The translations under genes were made by a program, and so were the position numbers. Below the pieces are notes generated by a model. The model did not search any database. It was not told the DNA's origin and was given only the letters and a program-made list of their open reading frames with translations. Below are positions 1 to 10,304 of a stretch of DNA of 64,000 bases, in pieces (the first letter of the stretch is position 1; each line of letters begins with the position of its first letter). The stretch is from positions 290,825,782 through 290,889,781 of the forward strand of contig OX465600.1 of assembly GCA_950022295.1 (NCBI GenBank), in the 5' to 3' direction. Origin of the DNA: Bromus sterilis. Lineage: Eukaryota > Streptophyta > Magnoliopsida > Poales > Poaceae.

Positions 1-489
1 CATCCGCTTCATGACTACCTCGCAAGCTCCACGTCGGCATTGAAGCAAACGTCGCCGCAAAGGCGGAGCCCGAGGACACATCTCCACCACGGAGACGCCG
101 CCGCCACACCATCGCCTTGAATAGATATCCACCAAGACCCCTCATCAACCATGGAGCAGAATGTTTATTCATCATCGTCGTCGCCATCACCGAAACCAAA
201 ACATCAAACAATGGAAACCATAAAACTAATGAGGCCCAAACCCTCAAGGTAAAACAAAACTGCACGTGAGAGATCTGGTGACCCTCCTCAGCATCGACGA
301 CGATTGATGAAGGAGAGTCGTTGGAAAACAACGACAATAGATTTACTATGATAGAAAAGTAGGGCAGTGCTACAACTACCGTAATTTTTCTGAAACAAAA
401 TCTACATGCAAAGGTGATATCACATGTTTCTTAAACCAGGAAAGCCTTCTAGCTCTTTATTTCAATTTTAGCAGGGATACATCATGTAG
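1..489. other. Unassigned left-edge sequence
   Basis: The first ~150 bases are GC-rich and rich in CCGCCG-type trinucleotides, like grass exon or transposon leader sequence. The rest is AT-rich. I see no ORF, RNA gene or complete element. It lies downstream (minus strand) of a LINE RNase H fragment and could be that element's 3' part, but no poly(A) end is recognisable. Confidence 0.3.
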
Positions 490-589
490 TACTCCCTCCG
501 CCCTGAAATAAATGTTTCAACTTTAGTAGTATAACTTTCTACTAAAGTTAGTGCAAAATTGAGACATTTATTTTGAAATGGGGAAAGTA
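490..589. mobile_element. Stowaway-type MITE (~100 bp)
   Basis: The ends are inverted: the left reads TACTCCCTCCG and the right ends GGGGAAAGTA. Internal arms around ATAAATGTTTCAACTTT pair with the mirrored TTGAGACATTTATTT. TA at both ends fits a Tc1/mariner-derived Stowaway element. It cuts off the 3' end of the adjacent LINE RNase H fragment, so it is younger than that LINE. Confidence 0.8.
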
Positions 590-1520
590 CATGAAAAAGC
601 AAAAAAATTAGGAATATTATCTCCCCATTCATAACTACACTTCTTATAATGTGTAGTCCTAGCTACGATGTGAGCCACTCCATTAGCTTCCCTCGAACAG
701 TGCTTGAGTTCCACGTTAGAAAGACCCATGTCGATCTTGATACATTTTGTCAAGACGACCGAGTTTGATCCTCTGATCTCCATCTCTCTATTCATTAAGT
801 TAACTAATTACAAACAATCACTTTAAATAATTATCTAATCACATCCAGACCTCAGCAAAAGCTTCAACCCTAGTAGTAAGGCCATGGATTTGGCTGTAAG
901 ACCATCTATAAGCATGTTTCTGTTTCCAGAAGATCCCATCATAGCTTCTCCTCTGAAGTTCCTGACAACTGCTGCAACTACACTGAACCCGGCCATCCTC
1001 AAATTATGTTGCATCCACATTCATTTTGTATGGACCTGTTGCGGTTTCTGTCACATGTGATCATGTTGCTCCTCAACCATATTTGGAGCGTTATTTCATG
1101 AGATTGGTTCAATAGCAAAGGCCGAGATCTCGGGCATTTTCATCGATCCACCTTTAACCAACTCGTGTCGCTCCCACCAGTTGTACCAACTGCCCATTGA
1201 TATCATTTCTTGTAGGTTTACATGACCTAGAACCGGGGAACTTTGATGTTTACTCGACATAATCTCTTCAAGGACCATTGATCAAGACCGATCACATATC
1301 AACGCCTTGTTAATGACTTCGCCCAGCCCTAGAGCACTCCATACTTTCTTTGTTCTCAAACAAGTAAATAACAAGTGTCTGATATCTTCAGGCCCTGATA
1401 TGCATACGGGATACTGAGGGAAGACCTTGATGTCTTTGTTGCTTAAGATGCACATACCAGGGACAATGCCATGCAGCGCTTGCCAGTAAAAAATCTTGAC
1501 TTTACTCGAAACACTCAATT
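590..1520 (-). pseudogene. Degraded LINE 3' end: zinc-binding RT domain and RNase H
   Basis: Minus-strand pieces in several frames match, in order, the zinc-binding domain that follows plant LINE reverse transcriptases (1282-1518, with the spaced C and H residues of CISGPEDIRHLLFTC) and an RNase H-like domain (835-1020, AVVRNFRGEAMMG; 590-795, ending in the HCSREANGVAHIVA motif typical of plant RVT_3 domains). The frames are broken by stops and shifts: MNVDAT followed by a stop sits next to FEDG in another frame near 1020. No reverse transcriptase or endonuclease is visible upstream. This is an old 5'-truncated non-LTR retrotransposon, not a gene. Confidence 0.7.
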
Positions 1521-1554
1521 TCCAGACTTCAACAAAAAATATTGGGACTAGATT

Positions 1555-2455
1555 GAAGACAAGTTTTGTGCCCCATCCGGTCGTTCATTAAAATCATTCC
1601 AAGGGAGGTATGATGCAATCAAGAAGCAAAGTAGCCATTGAAGTGGTTACTTGAAGCAAGTGAGGAATGCACCTCCAAGTGGAGTCACAATTGATGATTA
1701 TGTGAGCTCGTTGACCTTTTGATGTGTATGTTTCTGATCTTGTTTGCTTTCATAAAAAAAATTGAGCTCACAAGTGCATCTCTTTCAAATGTACGCTTGC
1801 ATTGCGAATGAAAGGTACAAGCAAATGCTGACATCCGGAGGAAAATCATTCGTGCTCCAACATGTTTGCAGATTTCTTGAACATAGTGAGAAATGGAGGT
1901 TCAGGGATCAAGAAGCTCCACCAAAGAAAGGTGCACTCGTTAATTTGGAAGACGATGAAGCACCAAAGGGAGGAAGAAACAAGGGAAAGCCCGATGGAAT
2001 AAAATTGGAGAAAGATAGAGGGGTGAGGACGGCCGAGGCCATTAATTTGAAGGAGCAAATTATTGCAATGGTGAAACTAAAAGAAACATTCATGGAGAAG
2101 AATTTGAAACCAAGGTGATGTTGGCCGAAAATAAGAATCAACAAAAAGAAGCATAATGGGAGAGGAGGTGTTCTTTCAAAGAGCGCAAGATCAAATTGAA
2201 GAGCAAAAAGGTAAGGATGAGAAGATCATCAAGGAGGACTGATTCATGATGATGGATCCAAGTGCCATGGAACCGATGGCAAGAGAATTTTGAGAGTTGA
2301 AAATAATGGAAATCATGCTTCGAAGGAGGCAAGAACTTCATGATCTTGTGGCTGTTTTTGTTGGTGGTGGTGATGGTGGTGATGGTGCTTCAGCCAATGG
2401 AGGAGGTGATGGTGCTTCCGACAATGGTGGTGCTTAGGACAATGGAGGAGGTGGC
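1555..2455 (+). pseudogene. NAM-associated / Harbinger-accessory-like protein relic
   Basis: Plus-strand segments resemble the grass family often annotated as GST T3-like or NAM-associated C-terminal protein: a RSLKSFQGRYDAIKKQSS segment near 1580-1635, YKQMLTSGGKSFVLQHVCRF near 1818-1877, EAPPKKGAL near 1915, then a basic NKGKPDG stretch and a coiled C-terminal tail. Stops and frameshifts break it (stop after DDYVSS near 1711, stop near 2118, further stops to 2455). The longest open piece, 1762-2118, has no N-terminal Myb/trihelix part. The family is thought to derive from PIF/Harbinger accessory proteins. The assignment is by remembered motif only. Confidence 0.5.
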
Positions 2456-2655
2456 GGTGCTTTCGGCAACGGTGTGGTGGTGGTGATGCTTAGGCCATTG
2501 GAGGTGATGGTGGTGCTTTAGGCAATGGTGGTGGTGGCGGTGATGGTACTGATGATGCTTCGCCCATTGAAGGTGATGGTGGTGCTTTCAGCAATGGTGA
2601 CGATGAATATACGGTCAATGTTGATGATGGTGATGACCGTCTCAACAATGGAGTA
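2341..2655 (+). repeat. Degenerate GGTGATGGTGGTGCTT minisatellite
   Basis: The stretch is built from variants of GGTGGTGATGGTGCTT and CAATGGAGG units. Read in the frame of the upstream relic it gives a Gly/Asp/Asn/Ala-rich tail. Unit length and order vary, so it is an imperfect repeat expansion rather than a satellite array. Confidence 0.7.
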
Positions 2656-3569
2656 GTTTGATTTGGTCATGTCTAGATGCTTGATTGTGCATCCTTTTGG
2701 ACATGTCTAGATGATTGTTTGTGCATCCTTTTGATCAAACTTAATTGCTTTCCAATATATTTTTGAATATGAACTACTGTTTCAATGATATGAACTTTTA
2801 AATATGATATATTGTTTAATATTTAATTGCTTTCATAATTCATATAAAATGTAAATACAAGTGAAAGTCTAGACATTTTTCGTGTTTGTAAAATGGTTTT
2901 GCAGAATCTGCTAGAGATGCTCTTAGGACGTGCTTTCAAAACAGAGAACTCAAATGGCTACTGAGAGTGTGCCGGCTTCTTCTACATGCATAATTTAGGG
3001 CCTTTAAGTAGAAATAGGAAAAAAAACCCAGGAATACGATGCCATGTCATCTTCAATTCCACAAGATTGCTTGTACTCCATCTTCAATACCACAAGCTTG
3101 CATGGATGTTTGACTGAGCACAGGAGAAACATAAGAATCTTCACATGAGGCTGAAGTTGATGTAAAATTTCCCACAAATGAATCCTAAGGAAAATAGCAC
3201 ATGGATTGCATTCCACAAATCAAACAGCACACATAAGAAAAAAAAACTTAGTATTAGAATCGTCCAAAATTCCTTTACATATCGTTTCAACAAAAGAAGG
3301 GATGTTCCCCAAGCTGCAGCTCGACTTGAGCTTTCATCTGCAGCATCAGCTGGGCACTTCTTTCTTTTGCAGTCCTTTTTACTTACAACAGAATGCCTGA
3401 ACAAACAGGCCAGCAGTTTACAATCCTAAGTGCAGCAAGCTCATCCCATCTGCTCCTGGGGTACTGCACACACTGCAAAGGGACTAGTATTTCTTTTGTT
3501 TCTGTTGTCTGGCTGGCATGTTTCCGTAATACTAAATGACATACATACATCATCAGCCTGCTTTCCCCG
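2656..3569. other. Intergenic; includes the likely Z-ISO 3' UTR
   Basis: AT-rich sequence without a supported ORF. The part next to 3569 is presumably the 3' UTR of the minus-strand Z-ISO gene. Short open frames around 3141-3429 on both strands lack recognisable motifs, so I do not call them genes. Confidence 0.4.
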
Positions 3570-6272
3570 TTACCAGGGAAGTCGGTAGCTGGCCGCTTGC
3601 ATTAACGGATGCGCAAAGTACGCTCCCAAGGTCAAAGCCGTGATCGTGAGGTACGGTAACCGGATGAACTCCTTGTAGTAATCTTCGGGCAGTTTCTGCC
3701 GTCCGTCAATAATCGCAGCAAATGGCACAACGCTGGTTCTCTTCTTCAAGACATCAAAGGCTTCACCGTAGCGCGACGCCAACCTCCTATCGCCGTTCCA
3801 AACACCAAATGCATGGTGACCGATTAAACCTACGGAGGCTGCAACAGCAACCGAGTTGCCGATCCATAGCGTGTGAGCTAAGCACCAGATTACCTGCCCA
3901 ACAAACTAAAAATAATAATTGTTGATTAGATAAAGCACGTATTAACATGATGCATAGAAAAGAAAAGGAGCTTCAAACTCCTAGCACAAGAATTTCATGA
4001 CCCATATATATCTATCTTAGTATAAACTAGCATTGCCTTCAGGAAACTAACCTGTGGATGTCTTGTGATGCGCATTATTCCAGTTTCCCACATGTGTAAT
4101 TTTGGCTTGTCCACAGCTGCCACTTCTAAAAGATTGAAAGTAGACGGATACAAGAACAAGAACGAGATGAAATTCGACAGCCAAACAAGCTCATGGACCC
4201 CTGAGACGCCTTTGACATCCCACAGCTGAATACCACCGTAGCGATGATTTATGAAGTAGACCTGCAAGATAGCAAAATGTTCTAAGATACTGGAAAGCTT
4301 ACCATCTAAAAATGGAAAAGAAAAGGAAAAACTACGCCAAATACTCACAATAGTGCTAAGTGCCAGAGGAAGTGATATTCCTGCAAACAGCACGCGGTAA
4401 GCTCGCTCGCCTATTATTTTCTCAGCAGTTTCACGGAAGCTTGCCATGCCACTATGGACTAAAGCAAAGATGAGGGTAAGGAGCAATAAAACAACCTGCA
4501 ATGGAAAGACACATTAAGAGAATATTAATAGGCGTTGCTAACATGGAAAGAGAGAGTATATATGATTGATGTTGAAAAGTATTTCACTACAAATGCTCAG
4601 TGCAGCCAAAAGATACCAACAATTTGGATTCACACATATAGACTATTTATTTTGATTCGTCAGTTGTACATTTACTAGATTTACACTAGTCTTACAAATA
4701 TGGATAAAGTGTGATTTTCTTGAAGATATAGCAAAGCAAGTGTAATCCATGCCAGGCATGGATTTACTAACAGAAAAAGAGGTTTTACTTGGTTATAGTT
4801 AAAATATAGGGTGTGACATCGTTGAGAAAATTTGTTGAGAACTGGATTTTATTCAAAATGAGAACCACTGATGATCTACTCTATCATGTGACATCGAACT
4901 AAAAATTGTTACAATAAGGTACACGACCAAAGGGCTGCGTTAGTTAAGGTTCATGCCTTCTTCTCAAAGACGAACCTAAGTGTGCATCGTTTTGTATTAT
5001 AAGAAAACATCCAGGTGATGTCAAACTTACAGCCGAAAACGAAGGAAGAAAAACAGAAACAGCCAGCGAGGAGAAAAGAAGAAGCAGGCGAAGAAGGCAA
5101 AACGAACTGAACAGTTAACCTACTCCTACCCTACTGCTTCTCAAAGGACATTATGTGGCCAAGCTTGTTGTGACAACCTCCTCGGGGCCTCAGTTTCCAT
5201 GAGGATTGAATCAACCCGCACCTGCACCTCCGGCCTTGCTCTGTCAAAGAGGCGGTCGTTCCAAGACGCCAGATGTGTCATATCACCTCCGGCCTTATCA
5301 GCCCACTCACGCTCTGCAGCGTTCTCTAGCATTCTCTAGGCCACGGCACAAGCTCGTCGCCGGCCTAAGGGCATATTGATTTCCCAGAAAACTCTCCAAG
5401 GACCTTGTGCCAGACCGCTTCGAAGCTGAAGCCACTCAATGATGAAGCTTTGAAGTCGAAGCCACTGGTGGTACCACTCTTTGGAGGCGAGCTACAAGAT
5501 GGTCAAACATGGACTCTTCCCTTCGACCAAGGTGAGTTACAGGGAGGTGAAATTCAGTTGCTCACGAACTTGCTAAGATGGCTAGAATGTATGGTACTAG
5601 TTGTGAGTGGATGGAAGAACCTGCTAGTGAGCTGGTTCCCCTCCTTTTATATATGATGAGGTAGCTTTGATCAATACTTAATAAAGAGGTGTTCCAATTT
5701 CAATTATCTTTTGCTGTTCTAGTACTTTAGACACTACAGTGCAAGCCCACAAAAATCCTAGTACTTCAGGCAAGAATGGAATTGATGAATGAATTTCTCC
5801 GTATAGGCAGGCAGAGAGTAGCAGAGAATCGATATTGGAGACGCACCTCGGGGCTGTCAGAGACGGCGGCGACGGCGTCGAGGAACCTGGTGCCGACCCC
5901 GGTGGCGGGGTCGATCCAGAGCACGTTGAGCCCGTAGAGCACCACGGAGAGTATCACGGCGAAGTATGCCCACGAGACCACCCGCTGGTCGGCGAGCCGG
6001 AACACGGCCGCGTCCTCCCCCACGAGGCCGCCCGCGTCCCCCTCGCCCTCGCCGTCCGAGTCCTCCGCCCCGGCCTCGGCGCCGCCGACCCTGGCCCTGG
6101 CCGGGGCGAAGGAGAGGACGCGGGGGCGGGGCCGCAGGGAGAGCGCCGCCGGGGACGGGAGGTTGAGGAGCGGCAGCTTGGGCGGGCGCGGAAGGCGGAG
6201 GCGGTGGAGGTGCTGGTGGTGGAGGGCAGGGGGCGGTGGCGCGGCGAGGTGGAGGCGGAAGTGGGATGCCAT
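3570..6272 (-). CDS. Z-ISO: 15-cis-zeta-carotene isomerase, plastidial (4 exons)
   Basis: Z-ISO converts 9,15,9'-tri-cis- to 9,9'-di-cis-zeta-carotene in plastids, between phytoene desaturase and zeta-carotene desaturase. It is a haem b membrane protein of the NnrU family. Exons by splice signals and family continuity: 6272-5847, 4495-4349, 4261-4052 and 3905-3570, giving 372 residues and all GT-AG junctions. The exon 4 acceptor at 3906-3908 was chosen because it yields RHPQ-FVGQVIWCLAHT, as in known Z-ISO. Residues 1 to ~85 are an Ala/Pro/Arg-rich transit peptide; about six hydrophobic segments follow. His156 (LVHSG) and His272/Cys269 (WCLAH) correspond, with a constant offset of six, to the His150, His266 and Cys263 haem ligands I recall for maize Z-ISO. 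The ATG at 6272 is the only one in frame. No lesion was seen. Confidence 0.93.
4496..5846 (-). other. Z-ISO intron 1 (1351 bp) with unassigned insert-like sequence
   Basis: The intron is bounded by GT (5846-5845) and AG (4497-4496). It is much longer than introns 2 (87 bp) and 3 (146 bp). It contains a GC-richer part (about 5140-5660) with short open frames on each strand but no family I recognise. The contrast with its AT-rich flanks suggests an old insertion. Confidence 0.6.
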
Positions 6273-6480
6273 GGCCGGCGGGGCGGTGGGGGACGGAGCG
6301 GCTCAGGATTGGGGTAGGGGAGTGGAATGGGGCGGTGCCGGTGGTGGTGGGGGTCTCCTCCCAGTGGGGGCGCGGGAGGTTAAGGTTAGAGGAGCCGTGG
6401 CGGCATCTTTGAGGAGGGCTGTGGGAGGAGAAGCAGAGGATGCGGTATTGGAGCGTGGCGCCGGCGTCCTCAGGCAAAAA
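6273..6480 (-). promoter_or_regulatory. Z-ISO upstream / 5' UTR region, GC-rich
   Basis: GC-rich sequence (GGGGCGGTGG-type runs) continues about 200 bp upstream of the Z-ISO ATG and then drops abruptly into AT-rich repeats at about 6480. It probably holds the 5' UTR and core promoter. No clear TATA box is visible, as in many CpG-rich grass promoters. Confidence 0.4.
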
Positions 6481-6630
6481 TATCAGGGGCTCCCCAAGCC
6501 TGCTCTGCTCTCATGCTCCCAACTTAAAAAAAAAAATTGTAAAAAAAAAGTTTGTGAGTGTTCATGTGCCTGCAGTTCCAAAAAAACAAACATATCCAAA
6601 TTCGAAACATACCGCCCGGATGTGAACAGT

Positions 6631-7260
6631 GCAGCTTTGACCTTTTGTCTTTTTTGTGTGAAAATATTCATGCAGTTTTGCCTTTCCATTTCGGAATATT
6701 CGATTTCGAACGCAGACTCATCTGCATCCAGTTAAAACTAAAATGATAAAATAATTAAAAAAACTAAAATTTATCGTGAAAAATGCCTAAGTGCGAGATG
6801 TTTGTATAAAAATTTAAAGCATGTCAAACATCTGGGAAGCTCTCAGCAAAAACAGAATTCGATCCGAACAATACACGTTCTTAGGCAGCTTTGACCTTTT
6901 ATCTTTTTTGTGTGAAAAAAAATATTCATGCAGTTTTGCCTTTCCATTTTGGAATATTCAATTTCGAGCACGGGCTCATCTGCATCCAGTTAAAACTGAA
7001 ACGATAAAAAATTAAAGAATCCAGATTTTTATCATGAAAAATGCATAAGCGCAAGATGTTTATATAAAAATTTAAAGCATGTCAAACATCTGGGAAGCTT
7101 TCAGCAAAAACAAAATTCGATCCGAACAGTACGCTTTCTTACAAATCTCAAATTTGTTTTTTTACGGAGAGCTTCCCAGAAGTTCAAACTTCTTCAAATG
7201 AATTTACACGAACATCTCGCACTTAAGCATCTTTCATCATAAATAGATTTATAATTTTAT
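6631..7260. repeat. 254-bp tandem duplication plus inverted third arm
   Basis: A unit starting GCAGCTTTGACCTTTT at 6631 recurs at 6885 (254-bp period). It includes CATGTCAAACATCTGGGAAG and ATTCGATCCGAACA in both copies. From about 7150 to 7250 the complement of the same motif appears (GAGCTTCCCAGAAGTTC, then CATCTCGCACTTAAGCAT), so the last copy faces an inverted arm. This fits a foldback-type MITE whose left arm was tandemly duplicated. Confidence 0.7.
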
Positions 7261-7743
7261 TTTATTTTATTGCTAGTCTGAACATTTTTTTTCCTATGCC
7301 CGGGAGTCAAAACACCCTGTCCATTTCGGAATATTCTTTCATGTATACTGCTTTTTTTTTGCAGTACATGTATACTGCTTTGATTTGGGATCTGAATATA
7401 TTTTAGGGATTGTAGGCACGTGTTCGATGAAGATTCGTACAAAATTCGGCGGCTCCGGCCAATAAACAATTTGGGAGCATCATTAAAATGCAAGTGCTCC
7501 GAGGAATAAAATCTAGCAGCAGCCAAGGCTAATTAAATTCATTTCAAATAAACAGGCTAATTAAGTTAACTAGTAGTACTACAGGTCCATCATCCCAGTT
7601 CAACTTATTGCACAAACCGAAAGGCACTATAGCCTTCTCAGAATAAAGCTCGGCACCTACTAGTCTACTACCACTTCCTCAGTGCTCCTAGCAAACAATG
7701 GCCACCAAGCAGACAACCCCAGAAACGTCCACACTCCCGGTCA
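7261..7743. other. Intergenic between the repeat block and the MATE stop codon
   Basis: AT-rich, with T-runs near 7346-7356. The part next to 7743 is probably the MATE 3' UTR. No ORF with recognisable similarity was seen. Confidence 0.4.
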
Positions 7744-9950
7744 TCAGACATCGTCGTCGACGGCTGCGACAACCACGCCGCCCTCGTCCGCCGCGGTGCG
7801 CCGCAGCCGCTGGACCGCCTTCTCCACCTGCGCACACACATTACATAGCCGTGTCGCCGTGAGCACCACGGGAAACAGAAACTTAGCAGAAGCTTCAGCC
7901 GAAAATCATGCGTGAATGGGAGAAGGGCGAGCTCACCTCGCTGTCCCAGTTGGTCCTGGCCGTGAGGATGATCAGAGCCACCGTCTGCACCGCCACCCCT
8001 ATGATCAAGCCCCACCAGATCCCCTGAATTTACCATCAACAGATGCAACTTACTGATCATCATACCTCTAGAAATATATGTTGCAAGATGGAAGTTACCT
8101 ACTGAAGATGAAGTTGGCTAGCGCCGGAAGCTAATTGACTTACAGCTGCTCCCAGGCTTGTCTTGAACCCTAGGACGCATCCGATTGGCAGCCCGATGAT
8201 GTAGTAAGCCCCGACGTTGACATAGGCAACTATGACCTGCCACCCGCTCCCGACGGCGACTCCTGCAGCAATTTTGGAACGGGTTTCAGTTCCTTTCGTC
8301 GATGCAAACTAGGAATGCTGTGTTTTTTGTCAAGTGTCGGGTTGTACCTGAGAGGATTGGCTGGATCCCATTCAAGAAGATGCTGATGGCCAGCAATGGC
8401 GTCAGAGCGATGACGGCCTTGATCACCGTCGTGCTGCTTGTGTAGAGGGTGCTCAGCGGGTACCTGAGAGCCATGACTACGATCGTGGCGAGAATGCTGA
8501 AGGCGATGCTCGCCATGAGGACCACCATGACTGACAACCTCGCGACCTTTGGATGGCCAGCGCCAAGCTCGTTGCCGACGCGAATGCTGCATAATACGTC
8601 AATGCAAATGCTTGATCAGCACAGGGAAATTGGCATAAATCTGGTTAGGTCTTGGTCATGTGCACTGACCTGGCCGCATAGCTCAAACCAAGCATGATTT
8701 GGAAGTCCCAGTTCCAGTAGTTGATGCTGAAACAAGTCGAAGAGATAGTGACACAAGTTACGTGTGAATATGAAGATATGATTAGACATCACAACTTCCA
8801 AACATGGTGCGTAATTATAACATGAGTAGAATCCTCGTGTGGCCTACCAGATAGAGAGTGAATCAAGAGCAATCTCTGAGTTGGGGAGGAAGCCAGTCAG
8901 AAGCACAAAGCCTTGAACGTACCAGACCTCCAATCTGAGCAAGAACAGAACGAAGCAATACATAAACAAGCAAGAACTACCAAACAGTTAACTAGCATGG
9001 CTGATAAAAAAAATACTCACGCTAGCATAACAGCCGATGCGAACGCGAGCTTGGTGTATCCCCAGAGGCCTCTGAAAGCAAGCATGGACAGCCCGGTCCA
9101 TGTCTCCTTACAAGCTGGGCTCCAGATGATGTACGCCCATGTCAAGGCCACGAGCACCCACCAAGAGAAGCTCAGTGTCAGAGCTGCGCCGAGAAGGCCA
9201 AAGCTGAGCACGAACACAGCGAGCCACGAGATGAGGATGTGGAAGACGAGAACAGCAAGCACCATGTACGCCACGGGGTTGACGATGTTCTGAGCCTGTA
9301 GGAACCTCTGCATCGGGCAGAAGACGGCAAACGCGAGCAGCTGCGGTACCAGCCCACGAGCATACAGCTGCCCTGCCACAGCCACGTCCTCAGCCTGCCC
9401 AATGAGCCGCAGGAATGGGCCAGAGTACCAGTAGAAGAAGGCAATGGCGACGGCCGTCACAAACTGGAGGACGAGCGCCCTCTGGCAAACAACGCCCATC
9501 GCCCTGTACCTCCTCGCGCCGTAGGCCTGGCCGCACACTGTCTGCACTGCTGTCGACATGCCAAGCTGCATTGCATACAAGTGAGAAGACGTCGTTTCTA
9601 AGCAACGAAAAGGACTATACTACATAGTGCAAGAACGAGCGCAGCCTAGTTACCATGATGCCGTAGGCTAGGCCCTGGATGCCGATGTTGGTGATAGAGG
9701 CCCCGGCGAGCTCGAGCTCACCAAGGTGGCCAACAAACATCTGCGTGACGAGGCTGAGAGTGAAGCTGAAGAGTGTGATGAGGATGGACGCCCATGAGAT
9801 GCGCCACAGGTTACCGGCCTCCCACAATGCCAGCCGTGACAGCACGTCGAATGGCACCGGCTCCCGCCGCAGCAGCTCCTCCGAGGCAGCTGACCGGTCG
9901 TCGATGTAGTCCAGCAACGGCGCCGTCGCAGTGTCGCCATCTCCCTCCAT
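7744..9950 (-). CDS. MATE efflux transporter, TT12/DTX41-type DETOXIFICATION protein (8 exons)
   Basis: A multidrug and toxic compound extrusion family antiporter, 504 residues with about 12 membrane segments. Exons: 9950-9654, 9565-9021, 8934-8848, 8726-8670, 8586-8348, 8262-8144, 8023-7937 and 7827-7744. All junctions are GT-AG and the phases sum to an intact frame ending in TGA. Signature parts: VTQMFVGHLGELELAG (segment 2), GIMLGMSTAVQTVCGQAYGA, CPMQRFLQAQNIVNP, RVGNELGAG, NGIQPILSG and GCVLGFKTSLGAAGIWWG. The closest remembered family member is Arabidopsis TT12 (DTX41), a tonoplast H+/flavonoid antiporter. That clade also has uncharacterised members, so the substrate and membrane here are inference. 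The N terminus carries an acidic LL-type stretch (APLLDYIDD). The gene lies in tandem with the PPR gene on the same strand. Confidence 0.92.
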
Positions 9951-10304
9951 TGTCTCCTCCCCTTAAGTGCTTCACTCGGTCTAGTTCATTATGGACCAAG
10001 CCCTTGTGATGCTGATATATGCATGAACGTTTGTACTGTTCAGTAGTTGCAGCTAACTAACCTTCAGTTTCCATACCTACCAGTCTATTGGCTGGTTGTG
10101 AATAAGTTGGTGACAGCTGCAGGGGTATGAGTATGAAGCATGAAACATTACCAACTGAACACAAAATACAACTGTGTCAGTTTAGGTAGAAGAAAGTGAG
10201 TAAGCTTTCCAGAATGTAATGCATCTGATTTTGACAATTAGATCAAATCTTAAACATCCTTGCCAATAAACACATGATACATCAACATGTCAGACAGCAA
10301 TAGC
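9951..10304 (-). promoter_or_regulatory. Short spacer: MATE promoter and PPR 3' UTR
   Basis: Only 354 bp separate the PPR stop from the MATE ATG, so the MATE promoter and the PPR 3' UTR must share or overlap here. No certain TATA box or polyadenylation signal can be assigned by eye. Confidence 0.4.

Noticed and set aside
5857..6735. Long Pro/Arg/Gly-rich ORFs on both strands at Z-ISO exon 1
   Set aside because: Shadows of a GC-rich exon encoding a transit peptide.
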